Shown: piece after piece, positions 15,271-23,020 of the stretch
How the letters are laid out: the number at the start of each line of letters is the position of its first letter
Position numbering within the stretch: the first letter of the stretch is position 1
From: a virus
Reading direction: 5' to 3' (one strand)
DNA: 37,057 nucleotides
IMG/VR virus record: IMGVR_UViG_3300042301_000370
Coordinates: 1 to 37,057 of that record
Notes under the pieces: model-generated
Seen by the model: the letters and a program-made list of their open reading frames with translations, nothing else
Told to the model about the DNA's origin: nothing
The model's database searches: none
Program-made: the position numbers and the translations under genes

Positions 15271-15314
15271 TTAGCCTTTACTTTAGATTAGTTGATTTAC
15301 CGAACTACGGGGTT

Positions 15315-15343
15315 AGTGTAACAAGATTTATTGCACTTAACAA
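15315..15343 (-). promoter_or_regulatory. Leftward promoter of the small-gene cluster
   Basis: On the minus strand TTGTTA (15338-15343), a 17-base spacer, then TACACT (15315-15320). The expected start near 15308 gives a leader of about 38 bases before the ATG at 15270. The -10 box is identical to that of the terminase promoter. Confidence 0.5.
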
Positions 15344-15391
15344 GGCAATTGCAATAAATGTTGTTGCACATTGTGAGAAAAATGGATTTTT

Positions 15392-15806
15392 TAGGGTCAA
15401 ATTGTCAAAAGTAGGGTCAAGATTTTGGAAGGGTTGACACATACGAGAGGCGTTACCAGGTAAAGCGAAAAAGGTTTTTAGGGTCAAATTGTCATTATTT
15501 AGTTAATAGCTTAATAAATAGAAGATAGGTATTTGTGAGGAATGTATACGAGCTCGGTATATCGATTTTAATTTGATGACAATTTGACAATTTGACCCTA
15601 CTTTTTCGCCCGCTGTTTGTTGTCCCTGAAAAAAGTTAAGTCCCTTTTTTGCGTAGATGATGACTTTAAAACTAATGACAATTTGACCCTACTTTTTTCT
15701 CGATGACAATTTGACCCTACTTTTTAGCGCGTGACAATTTGACCCATGTTTGAGGGCGCCCAATCATCGATCCAAAAACCGATGACAATGTGACAATGTG
15801 ACCCTA
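15392..15806. repeat. Iteron array, consensus GACAATTTGACCCTA, in two opposed arms
   Basis: Reverse copies lie at 15392-15406 and 15479-15493, with a half copy at 15412-15420. Forward copies lie at 15586-15600 (with a tandem GACAATTTGAC at 15578), 15677-15691, 15705-15719, 15733-15747 (last two bases differ) and 15792-15806 (GACAATGTGACCCTA, with a tandem GACAATGTGAC at 15784). Three forward copies are spaced exactly 28 bp. The arms point at an AT-rich core. Most copies run on into CTTTTT or AAAAA. This looks like an initiator or regulator binding array. Confidence 0.85.
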
Positions 15807-15925
15807 AAAAAACCGTATGACCGCAAAGCCTTACCGCATAAGGGCGCCCGCCTTTTGCAACCCGCAAAGCCCCACGGCACAAAGGCGCAACGCCTGGCAG
15901 CCAAAAAGCATTTTTCTGAAAGGCC

Positions 15926-15945
15926 ACCCCCAGGGGTCCGGGGGT
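15926..15945. other. GC-rich dyad, candidate packaging (cos/pac) site
   Basis: ACCCCC (15926-15931) and GGGGGT (15940-15945) form an inverted repeat around AGGGGTCC, with an inner CCCCAGGGG. It is the most G/C-dense spot in the region and lies about 120 bases before the terminase small subunit. Position and symmetry fit a terminase recognition or cut site; nothing proves it. Confidence 0.3.
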
Positions 15946-16030
15946 ATGGGTCAATTTGGCTAGGTGCTCTCGTGAACAAATTTTTTATTTTTTAGAAATA
16001 ACTTTACAGTCCACCCAAAATAACTTTACA

Positions 16031-16060
16031 TTGCACACGCAGTAAAAAGTTTGATACACT
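16031..16060 (+). promoter_or_regulatory. Late promoter in front of the terminase genes
   Basis: TTGCAC (16031-16036), an 18-base spacer, then TACACT (16055-16060) preceded by TGA. The start of transcription would fall at about 16067, the A of the terminase ATG. Just upstream, AAATAACTTTACA occurs twice (15996-16008 and 16018-16030), exactly 22 bp apart, which suits an activator bound on one face of the helix. Confidence 0.5.
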
Positions 16061-16066
16061 CACACC

Positions 16067-16534
16067 ATGTTTCATTCCATACCCTATGAACCTCGTAAGC
16101 TCGAAGCCACAGAGGGACGGCTCGAAGCTATATACGCCGCAGCCAAGATTGGCTTGAAAGGTGACGCCCTCGCTTTAGCTGCGGGAATGTTGCCCACTGA
16201 ATACAGACAATTGACTCAGTTTGATCCCGTCGCGGAAATGGCAGAACTCAAAGGCCGCGCTGATGGCGAGCGTGAAATGTCGCAAGTGCTCCACGCCGCG
16301 GCGCTCAACGGTGACGCTAAAGCAGCCCTTGAAATCTTGAAGCACCAGCACGGCTGGGTGGCTAAACAACAAATTAACGTTGAAGTTGATCAGCGCATCT
16401 CTATCACGCAGGCGTTAGAAGATGCACAAAAACGCGTGATTGACGCCATCGACATAACAGACATTACACCTAAACTTGAGAATGATTCTCAACAGCAGAT
16501 GATTCACGTGGAACAACAACAAAAGGCTGCCTAA
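16067..16534 (+). CDS. Terminase small subunit
   Basis: A 155-aa protein directly upstream of the large subunit. Residues about 20-50 (YAAAKIGLKGDALALAAGM) look like a helix-turn-helix for DNA recognition, and the rest is helical with an acidic, Gln-rich tail (HVEQQQK). It would bind the packaging site and deliver DNA to the large subunit. No ribosome binding site precedes the ATG; instead a promoter -10 box ends 6 bases before it, so the message may be leaderless. Sequence identity to a named family is not visible, so the call rests on position, size and fold pattern. Confidence 0.8.
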   Translation: MFHSIPYEPRKLEATEGRLEAIYAAAKIGLKGDALALAAGMLPTEYRQLTQFDPVAEMAELKGRADGEREMSQVLHAAALNGDAKAALEILKHQHGWVAKQQINVEVDQRISITQALEDAQKRVIDAIDITDITPKLENDSQQQMIHVEQQQKAA

Positions 16535-18061
16535 GTGCAAGAACCCATCTACTCGGCAAAAGACGAACAAGAACTAATGAGCAGGTTGTGGTCGCCTGCG
16601 CTCAAAGATAACCCACTAGCTTGGGTGATGTATACCTTTCCGTGGGGGCAAAAAGGCACGCCACTCGAACACTTCGTTGGGCCACGCAAATGGCAAAAAG
16701 AGGTCTTGACGCAACTCGGCGAGCACATCAAAGAGAACAATGGACTGGTTGACTTCAACACTTTTAGGATGGCAACCTCATCTGGCCGTGGTATTGGTAA
16801 GTCAGCCCTAGTCAGTTGGATAGTCATTTGGATGTTAACCACCCGCATCGGGTCGTCGACCATTGTGTCTGCTAACAGCGAATCGCAGCTACGGTCTATC
16901 ACCTGGGCGGAGATTACCAAGTGGTTATCAATGTCCATCAACAGCCATTGGTTTGAGGTATCAGCCACAAGAGTGATGCCAGCCAAGTGGATTACGGAAC
17001 TGGTTGAACGTGACCTCAAGATGGGTACAAGATATTGGGGTGCGGAAGGTCGACTCTGGTCGGCTGAGAATCCTGACGCTTACGCGGGCGTGCATAACTT
17101 CGCGGGTGTATTATTGGTATTTGACGAGGCGTCTGGTATTGACGACTCGATATGGTCAGTCGCCGCGGGTTTCTTCACGGAGAACACGCCAAACAGATTC
17201 TGGTTGGCATTCTCGAACCCGCGGCGCAATTCTGGGTATTTCTACGAAACCTTCCACGGTAAGCGGGACTTTTGGAAAAACAAGATTGTAGACGCCCGAA
17301 CCGTAGAAGGCACGGACAAAGCGGTGTATCAGTCAATCATTGACGAATACGGCTCAGACTCAAGCCAAGCGCACGTTGAGGTCTATGGTCAATTCCCGAA
17401 CGCATCGGATGATCAGTTCATCTCTAGCTTGGTGGTAGACGAAGCCATGCAACGTGAGAAGTACAAAGACCTGTCCGCGCCCATCGTCATCGGTGTCGAT
17501 CCAGCCCGATTCGGGTCTGACTCTACTGTTATTGCAGTGCGTCAAGGGCGCGACATCATTGAGATTAAGAAGTACAAAGGTGACGACACCATGGAAACAG
17601 TGGGTCGTATTATTGAAGCCATTGAAGAATACAAGCCAGCACTGGTCAACATCGACGAAGGTGGTCTGGGCGCAGGTGTGGTGGATCGCCTCAAGGAACA
17701 GCGGTACAAAATCAGAGGTGTGAACTTCGCAAACCGAGCCAAGAACCCGATGATGTATGGCAACAAACGTGCTGAGATGTGGGGTGACATGAGGGACTGG
17801 CTACGCAGTGCGGCCATACCATCCGACCGCTACCTTAAAACCGACCTCATCAGTCCACTGATGAAACCCGACAGCAAGGGGTCAATCTTCTTGGAAAGCA
17901 AAAAAGACATGAAAGCTAGAGGTCTAGCGTCACCCGACGCAGCCGATGCTATCGCTTTGACGTTTGCCTACCCTGTGGCATCAAGGCAGTATGTTGACAA
18001 GTCACCGCGCCGTGGCTATTCTAGTATGCAATCAGTATCTAACTCATGGATGGGATCGTAA
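16535..18061 (+). CDS. terL: Terminase large subunit
   Basis: A 508-aa packaging motor. The ATPase has Walker A SSGRGIGKSAL (about residues 82-92) and Walker B LLVFDEASG (Asp197, Glu198). The RNase H-like nuclease has IGVDPARFGSDS (Asp322), VNIDEGGLGAGV and the SPDAADAIALTF end motif. It pumps DNA into the prohead through the portal and cuts it. The start is GTG immediately after the small subunit stop, with AAAGG about 8 bases before it. The order small subunit, large subunit, portal, scaffold, coat is that of P22-like phages. Confidence 0.95.
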   Translation: MQEPIYSAKDEQELMSRLWSPALKDNPLAWVMYTFPWGQKGTPLEHFVGPRKWQKEVLTQLGEHIKENNGLVDFNTFRMATSSGRGIGKSALVSWIVIWMLTTRIGSSTIVSANSESQLRSITWAEITKWLSMSINSHWFEVSATRVMPAKWITELVERDLKMGTRYWGAEGRLWSAENPDAYAGVHNFAGVLLVFDEASGIDDSIWSVAAGFFTENTPNRFWLAFSNPRRNSGYFYETFHGKRDFWKNKIVDARTVEGTDKAVYQSIIDEYGSDSSQAHVEVYGQFPNASDDQFISSLVVDEAMQREKYKDLSAPIVIGVDPARFGSDSTVIAVRQGRDIIEIKKYKGDDTMETVGRIIEAIEEYKPALVNIDEGGLGAGVVDRLKEQRYKIRGVNFANRAKNPMMYGNKRAEMWGDMRDWLRSAAIPSDRYLKTDLISPLMKPDSKGSIFLESKKDMKARGLASPDAADAIALTFAYPVASRQYVDKSPRRGYSSMQSVSNSWMGS

Positions 18062-18348
18062 TGGCCACTAAAAAACATGACAAACCGATACCCCGCACGA
18101 CCACGGGTAAAGGTGCGAACTACAAACCCACCGAAAAAGGTGCTGGTATGACTGCCAAAGGAAGGGCTGAGTACAATGCAAAAAATAACGCAAATCTTAA
18201 ACCGCCTGCTCCAAATCCTAAGACTAAAGCCGACGCAGGCCGTAAAGCCAGCTTCTGCGCCAGAATGTCAGGAGTTGTTGCAAAAGCCAAAGGCGACGCC
18301 CCGCGCGCGAAAGCCGCGCTCAAAAGTTGGAACTGTGGAAAAAAGTAA
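18061..18348 (+). CDS. Small basic protein, DUF6321-like
   Basis: A 95-aa very basic protein. An in-frame ATG exists at 18046, but the start at 18061 (TAATG with the terminase stop) is preferred. It has a Lys/Gly/Thr-rich flexible N-terminus and a C-terminal motif SFCARMSGV followed by PRAKAALKSWNCGKK. I recognise this end, with its two Cys, from a small phage family (DUF6321, from memory). Its position between terminase and portal suggests a packaging or virion-associated DNA-binding role, which is inference. Confidence 0.75.
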   Translation: MATKKHDKPIPRTTTGKGANYKPTEKGAGMTAKGRAEYNAKNNANLKPPAPNPKTKADAGRKASFCARMSGVVAKAKGDAPRAKAALKSWNCGKK

Positions 18349-18358
18349 GGAGAAGAAA

Positions 18359-18523
18359 GTGGCAACTAAACCAGGACTATACGCAAACATTCACGCTAAA
18401 CGCGAACGCATCAAAGCCGGCAGTGGCGAGAAGATGAGAAAGCCAGGCACAGCCGGAGCACCGACTGCCAAAGCGTTCAAAGAATCTGCTAAAACAGCCA
18501 AGCCAGCTAAGAAAGGTAAATGA
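18359..18523 (+). CDS. Small basic hypothetical protein, GTG start
   Basis: A 54-aa Lys/Ala-rich protein (MATKPGLYANIHAKRERIKA with GTG read as Met). The GTG at 18359 is chosen because AAGGAG lies 6 bases upstream, and the longer frame from 18176 overlaps the previous gene. The GLYANIHAKRERI and KPGTAGAPTAKAF segments recur in small phage virion-region genes as far as I recall. It is highly positive and probably unstructured when not bound to DNA or protein. Confidence 0.7.
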   Translation: MATKPGLYANIHAKRERIKAGSGEKMRKPGTAGAPTAKAFKESAKTAKPAKKGK

Positions 18524-18666
18524 TGCCGTTGAAAAAATCCGCAAGCAAAGAGGCGTTTCGCAAGAACATCAAAGCCGAAGTGCAATCAGGCAAACCAGTC
18601 AAGCAAGCAGTGGCAATCGCCTACTCAGTCAAGCGTGAAGCTAGTAAAGGTAAAAGCAAAAAATGA
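18520..18666 (+). CDS. Small basic protein, DUF6496-like
   Basis: A 48-aa ORF starting in the previous stop (ATGATG; either ATG may serve). The sequence EAFRKNIKAEV and KQAVAIAYSVKREA matches the pattern of a small phage family I know as DUF6496, in which a helix pair carries the KQAVAIA motif. It is third in a row of three small Lys-rich proteins between terminase and the co-chaperonin. The grouping suggests a shared role in packaging or DNA condensation, not shown. Confidence 0.65.
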   Translation: MMPLKKSASKEAFRKNIKAEVQSGKPVKQAVAIAYSVKREASKGKSKK

Positions 18667-18935
18667 TGCGTCCGTTAAGTAATTGTGTTTTAATTCGTCA
18701 AGACATAGAAAAGCTATCATCTTTAATAGTTTTACCCCAAAACAAATTATTTAGCGGTATCATTGTGGCTGCAGGCGAAGGCAAAAAACTACCGAAAGGT
18801 GGCATTGAGCCTATGAACGTCAAAGTCGGCGACCACGTGCTATTCGGTGAATATTCAGGCCAAAAGGTCACAGTGGACGGCGAAGAACTATTGATGATGC
18901 GCGAACCAGACGTGATCGGGATATTAGATGAGTGA
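18663..18935 (+). CDS. GroES-like co-chaperonin
   Basis: A 90-aa protein with the full Cpn10 pattern: an N-terminal RPLSNCVLIR strand, a mobile loop with the IVL tripeptide (residues 22-24) that contacts GroEL in the bacterial protein, a GIIVAAGEGKK turn, VKVGDHVLFGEYSG, and VDGEELLMMREPDVIGIL. It is slightly shorter than host GroES (about 95-97 aa). It likely replaces or tunes host GroES on GroEL to fold the coat or other large virion proteins, as T4 gp31 does. It overlaps the portal gene by 8 bases and lies in the late operon, which ties it to head assembly. Confidence 0.9.
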   Translation: MMRPLSNCVLIRQDIEKLSSLIVLPQNKLFSGIIVAAGEGKKLPKGGIEPMNVKVGDHVLFGEYSGQKVTVDGEELLMMREPDVIGILDE

Positions 18936-21171
18936 TCCAACAGGCATAAACAAAGCAGGTCAAGTAGCCAACGTAGGCAGTAATCCTACTGGTCCAGATG
19001 ATCACCGCGACAAACTCGCTGAAATGCGCCACCGCTACAAGATGGCGTTAGGTGCTTACTCTGACAGCCGTGAAGATGAACTTGATGACTTGCGGTTTAT
19101 GGCAGGCTCGCCAGACAACCAATGGCAGTGGCCAGCAGACGTATTGCAAACCCGCGGTTCAGTCCAAGGTCAAACCATCAACGCGCGCCCATGCCTGACA
19201 ATTAACAAACTGCCGCAACACGTTCGTATGGTTACAAACGAACAGCGTCAGAACAGACCAAGTGGTAAGGTCATTCCAGCAGACGACAACGCAGACGTAC
19301 AAGTTGCAGCTATCTATGACGGCATGGTTCGTCATATTGAGTATATGTCAGACGCTGACGTAGCCTACGACACAGCCTGCGAAAACCAAGTAACGTATGG
19401 TGAAGGCTACATCCGCATCCTAACGGAATACTGTGATGAGAACAGCTTTGACCAAGACCTACGCATTGGTCGTGTACGTAACAGCTTCAGTGTTTACATG
19501 GATCCAATGGCTCAAGACCCAACGGGCGCGGATGCTGAGTTTTGCTTTATTACAGAAGATTTAACCAAAGAAGAATATGAGCGTGAGTACCCTAACGCGG
19601 CGCCCCTCAGTTCTATGTTGGCAAGCGGTGTGGGCGACCAGTACCTTAGCCAGTGGTTAGATGAGAACACAGTGCGTATTGCTGAATATTTTTACTACAC
19701 GCACAAAAAAGAAACATTGAACTTGTACCCAGGCAACAACTCATTCTTTGAGGGTACACCTGAAGATAAAGACATGAAGCGCATGGGTGTGAAACCTATC
19801 CGCAGTCGCCAAGTAGACCGCAAAAAAGTCATGTGGATGAAAACCAACGGCTTTGAAGTCTTGCAAGAGCAAGAGTGGGCTGGTAAGTGGATTCCTGTGG
19901 TACGCGTGATTGGTAACGAGTTTGAAGTTGAAGGTCAAATTTACATCTCTGGCTTGGTACGTAATGCTAAAGATGCACAGCGTATGTATAACTATTGGAC
20001 TAGCCAAGAAGCTGAGATGTTGGCTTTGGCGCCCAAAGCACCGTTTATTGGTTATGGCGGTCAGTTTGAAGGCTATGAAATGCAGTGGAAAACTGCCAAC
20101 ACGACCAACTGGCCGTATTTGGAAGTTAACCCTGACGTAACAGATGGCGCAGGTGCAGTATTGCCGTTGCCACAACGTGCTGCCCCACCGCTACCACAGA
20201 CAGGCTTGATTCAAGCCAAGATGGGGGCGAGTGAGGACATCAAATCAACCACAGGTCAGTACGATGCAAGCCTTGGAGTTGGTGGTAATGAACGCTCAGG
20301 CCGTGCTATTTTGGCTCGTGAAAAGCAGGGCGACACAGGCACTTATCATTACGTAGACAACTTGGCACGCGCCATCCGTCACATCACACGTCAATTAGTG
20401 GATATGATTCCTAAGATTTACGATACAGAGCGTATTGCTCGTATTGTGGGTATTGATGGCGAAGTGGACATGGTAAAAATCAACCCAGAACAGCCAGAAC
20501 CAGTCAAAGAGATTCGTGATGTTGACACAGGCATCTTGATTGAGAAGATTTACAACCCAGGTGTTGGTAGATACGACGTGGTTGTGACCACTGGCCCAAG
20601 TTACATGACCAAACGTCAAGAGTCTATGGACGCAATGAGTCAAATTCTGCAAGGCAACCCTCAGTTGTGGGCTGTTGCAGGTGATTTATTCGTTAAAAAC
20701 ATGGATTGGCCTGGTGCTCAAGAGTTGGCAGCACGTTTGGCTAAGACGATTGATCCGAAATTGCTTGAAAATGGCGATAAAGACCCTGCGTTGCAGGCTG
20801 CTGAACAGCAAATTCAAGCCATGGGTCAAGAAATGGAACAAATGTACGCTATGATGCAGAATTTCCAGAAATCTGTGGAAGTTCAAGACCTAGAACGTAA
20901 GAATTTTGAAGCTGAAATCAAGGCATATCAAGCTGAAACACAGCGAATCAGCGCAGTTCAAGCAGGTATGACACCTGAGCAGATTCAAGACATTGTAATG
21001 GGTACCATTGCAGCAGCTTTGGACACTGGCGATTTAGTTGGCCAAGAGTTAGAGCGTCAATCAATGGAAATGCCTCAAGAAATGTCGATGGAAGGTCAAG
21101 TACCACCTGAAATGATGGGTCAAGAGATGCAAATGGAAGGTCAAGTACCGCCAGAAGGAATGTCACAATGA
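18928..21171 (+). CDS. Portal protein, P22-type
   Basis: A 747-aa protein with the P22-like portal pattern: an N-terminal EMRHRYKMALGAYSDSRE helix, a PCLTINKLPQHVRMVTNEQRQNR region and a long helical C-terminal part (from about residue 610) that would form the barrel. The last 40 residues are Met, Gln and Glu-rich with a repeated EGQVPPE (two copies), an unusual tail for the barrel tip. The protein forms the dodecameric gate for DNA at one capsid vertex, binding the terminase during packaging and the tail afterwards. Family call from pattern and gene order. Confidence 0.92.
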   Translation: MSDPTGINKAGQVANVGSNPTGPDDHRDKLAEMRHRYKMALGAYSDSREDELDDLRFMAGSPDNQWQWPADVLQTRGSVQGQTINARPCLTINKLPQHVRMVTNEQRQNRPSGKVIPADDNADVQVAAIYDGMVRHIEYMSDADVAYDTACENQVTYGEGYIRILTEYCDENSFDQDLRIGRVRNSFSVYMDPMAQDPTGADAEFCFITEDLTKEEYEREYPNAAPLSSMLASGVGDQYLSQWLDENTVRIAEYFYYTHKKETLNLYPGNNSFFEGTPEDKDMKRMGVKPIRSRQVDRKKVMWMKTNGFEVLQEQEWAGKWIPVVRVIGNEFEVEGQIYISGLVRNAKDAQRMYNYWTSQEAEMLALAPKAPFIGYGGQFEGYEMQWKTANTTNWPYLEVNPDVTDGAGAVLPLPQRAAPPLPQTGLIQAKMGASEDIKSTTGQYDASLGVGGNERSGRAILAREKQGDTGTYHYVDNLARAIRHITRQLVDMIPKIYDTERIARIVGIDGEVDMVKINPEQPEPVKEIRDVDTGILIEKIYNPGVGRYDVVVTTGPSYMTKRQESMDAMSQILQGNPQLWAVAGDLFVKNMDWPGAQELAARLAKTIDPKLLENGDKDPALQAAEQQIQAMGQEMEQMYAMMQNFQKSVEVQDLERKNFEAEIKAYQAETQRISAVQAGMTPEQIQDIVMGTIAAALDTGDLVGQELERQSMEMPQEMSMEGQVPPEMMGQEMQMEGQVPPEGMSQ

Positions 21172-21533
21172 AAAAATGTGCTGACTTTATAGGGATGTTG
21201 TTTTTAGCTCGTGATGTGACTCATTCAGCACATTTGAACACCCGCAGCTATGCAAAACACAAGGCTTTACAGAAGTTTTACGACAATATTATTGATTTGG
21301 CTGATGGTTTTGCAGAAGCATACCAAGGTCGCTACGGTTTGATTGGCCCAATCAGCTTGATGTCTGCAAAAAAGACAGGTAACGTGGTTGAGTTTTTAGA
21401 AGATCAGCTTGCTGAACTAGAAGCCATGAGATACGATGTATGCGACAAGACAGATAGCCCATTGCAAAATTTAATTGATGGCATTATTGAGTTGTATTTA
21501 TCAACCCTTTACAAGCTTAAATTCTTAGCATGA
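21168..21533 (+). CDS. Hypothetical protein, DUF5856-like
   Basis: A 121-aa all-helical protein with His and Glu residues at helix positions (FYDNIIDLADGFAEAYQGRYG) and a second helix pair around FLEDQLAEL. The pattern resembles a small phage family (DUF5856, from memory) with a ferritin- or Dps-like helix bundle look. It overlaps the portal stop by ATGA and the next start by ATGA. Whether it binds metal, joins the virion or acts on the host is unknown. Confidence 0.75.
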   Translation: MKKCADFIGMLFLARDVTHSAHLNTRSYAKHKALQKFYDNIIDLADGFAEAYQGRYGLIGPISLMSAKKTGNVVEFLEDQLAELEAMRYDVCDKTDSPLQNLIDGIIELYLSTLYKLKFLA

Positions 21534-23020
21534 CGGTAAAAGTAACCCATTCAACTGCCGCGGATAGTAGCTTTAGCGCTACTGGTGTAGCAGCTTGGGA
21601 AGCCGATCACACGCTTGCGGGCGTAGGGACGATGGCAGAACAAAATGCCAATAACGTCAATATTACAGGCGGGTCAATTAGTGGGGTGACAGTTGCGGGT
21701 GTAGTGACAAACGTAACAGGCACAGCACCGATTGCGTCTAGTGGTGGTACAACCCCTGCTATTAGCATACCTAAAGCAACAACATCCGTAGATGGTTACT
21801 TGTCAGCTACTGATTGGACAACTTTTAACAATAAACTATCTACGGCAGTGACATCTGCTACAGCAGGCACAGGAATGTCTGTTTCAGCGTCAACTGGGCC
21901 AGTAACCTTTACCAACACAGCGCCCGACCAAGTGGTTGCCTTAACGGGCGCAGGGACTACTGTAGTTACGGGGGTTTACCCTAACTTCACTATTACTTCT
22001 AACGATGAATTCGACGGTGATGTTGTTGGCCCAGCTTCAGCAACAGATAACGCAATTGCGCGTTTTGATAGCACTACTGGTAAATTAATTCAAAACTCAG
22101 TAGTTACTGTAAGCGACACAGGCGCAATTGCTGGCGCAACGACTATTACAGACCTAGATTACCTAGACTTTGACACTACTTATGCAACAACGCTTGGTGC
22201 TGGTCAATTAGGTTGGAACGGTAACGACACGCTTGGTTTAGGCATGATTGGCGGTAATGTCGTGCAACACATTGGCGAAGATACATTCTTTTATGTAAAA
22301 GCTAGTGCCAACATTACTAAAGGCCAGTTATGTATGTTTACTGGTGCAGTAGGATCAAGTGGTGTATTGACTGCTGCTCCAGCTACTGCCATCCCATTTG
22401 CTGAAGCAATTATTGGTGTTGCTGCCGAAAATATTGCTAACAACGCATTTGGTTTGATTCAAAACACAGGCACATTAAAAGGTGTAGACACTTCAGCATT
22501 CTTAGATGGTGACGTTCTTTATTACAACTCTGCCGTAACTGGCGGTTTTACCAAGGTTTTTCCAACGAGTGGCTCTATTGTTATTGCTGCTGCGGTAGCT
22601 AAATCAGGCTCAGGCGGTTCAGGCATTCTGACAATTCGTGTTTCATTCCAAACAAGGGTTACTGCTGGCACAGCAATGTCTGTAACTCAAGGCAACGATG
22701 TGGTGACGGTCACAAATACTGCCCCTGACCAAGTTGTTAGCTTAACTGGTGCTGGAACGACATCAATTAGCGGAACGTACCCTAATTTTACTGTTACAAG
22801 TAATGACCAATACGATGGTACAGTTACTAGTGTTAGTGGTACAGGAACAGTGTCAGGAATATCTTTATCAGGTACAGTAACGTCTAGCGGCAGTTTAAGT
22901 TTGGGGGGTAGTTTAGATTTATCTAGCCCACCAACCATCGGTAGCGTGACACCTAACGATATTACTGGGGCGACAATTACAGCCGCTAAATTTGTAGGTG
23001 TTGCAGGAGGTAATTTTTAA
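21530..23020 (+). CDS. Fibre-like virion protein with internal duplication
   Basis: A 496-aa Ser/Thr/Gly-rich beta protein. Residues about 112-165 and 379-430 are diverged copies of one module (each with TNTAPDQVV and a PNFT turn, then TSNDEFDG or TSNDQYDG). Residues about 63-103 (TAPIASSGGTTP, then ATDWTTFNNK) recur in the tail fibre gene at 29705. The central part has a KGQLCMFTGAVGSS segment seen in phage fibre or decoration proteins. It ends in VAGGNF. A fibre gene between portal and scaffold is out of the usual place, so it may be a head or collar fibre. No C-terminal chaperone domain is present. Confidence 0.75.
   Translation: MTVKVTHSTAADSSFSATGVAAWEADHTLAGVGTMAEQNANNVNITGGSISGVTVAGVVTNVTGTAPIASSGGTTPAISIPKATTSVDGYLSATDWTTFNNKLSTAVTSATAGTGMSVSASTGPVTFTNTAPDQVVALTGAGTTVVTGVYPNFTITSNDEFDGDVVGPASATDNAIARFDSTTGKLIQNSVVTVSDTGAIAGATTITDLDYLDFDTTYATTLGAGQLGWNGNDTLGLGMIGGNVVQHIGEDTFFYVKASANITKGQLCMFTGAVGSSGVLTAAPATAIPFAEAIIGVAAENIANNAFGLIQNTGTLKGVDTSAFLDGDVLYYNSAVTGGFTKVFPTSGSIVIAAAVAKSGSGGSGILTIRVSFQTRVTAGTAMSVTQGNDVVTVTNTAPDQVVSLTGAGTTSISGTYPNFTVTSNDQYDGTVTSVSGTGTVSGISLSGTVTSSGSLSLGGSLDLSSPPTIGSVTPNDITGATITAAKFVGVAGGNF

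Larger units (their letters stand above)
15271..16066. other. Gene-free control region (candidate origin and packaging region)
   Basis: Almost 800 bases without a convincing gene between the leftward small genes and the rightward late operon. Left to right it holds a leftward promoter, two or three reverse copies of a 15-bp repeat, an AT-rich core (about 15494-15575), at least five forward copies, a GC-rich segment with two GGGCGCCC palindromes (15754-15761, 15842-15849) and two CCGCAAAGCC repeats (15821-15830, 15862-15871), a G-rich dyad, and the late promoter. This is the usual anatomy of a replication origin or a major control region. Confidence 0.6.

Noticed and set aside
15392-15806. CRISPR array
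   Set aside because: Repeats are 15 bp, in both directions and with uneven gaps (20 to 91 bp); no cas genes are present.
15798-15995. 65-codon plus-strand ORF in the gene-free region
   Set aside because: Its GTG start lies inside an iteron copy, no ribosome binding site precedes it, and it runs through the GC-rich repeats and the dyad. The basic composition follows from the DNA; I treat it as chance.
16549-17019. 156-codon minus-strand ORF under the large terminase
   Set aside because: Antisense shadow of a well-supported gene; no start signal and no protein-like motifs.
19741-20175. 144-codon minus-strand ORF under the portal gene
   Set aside because: It lies fully antisense to the portal, has no ribosome binding site, and its His/Phe-rich composition mirrors the portal codons.
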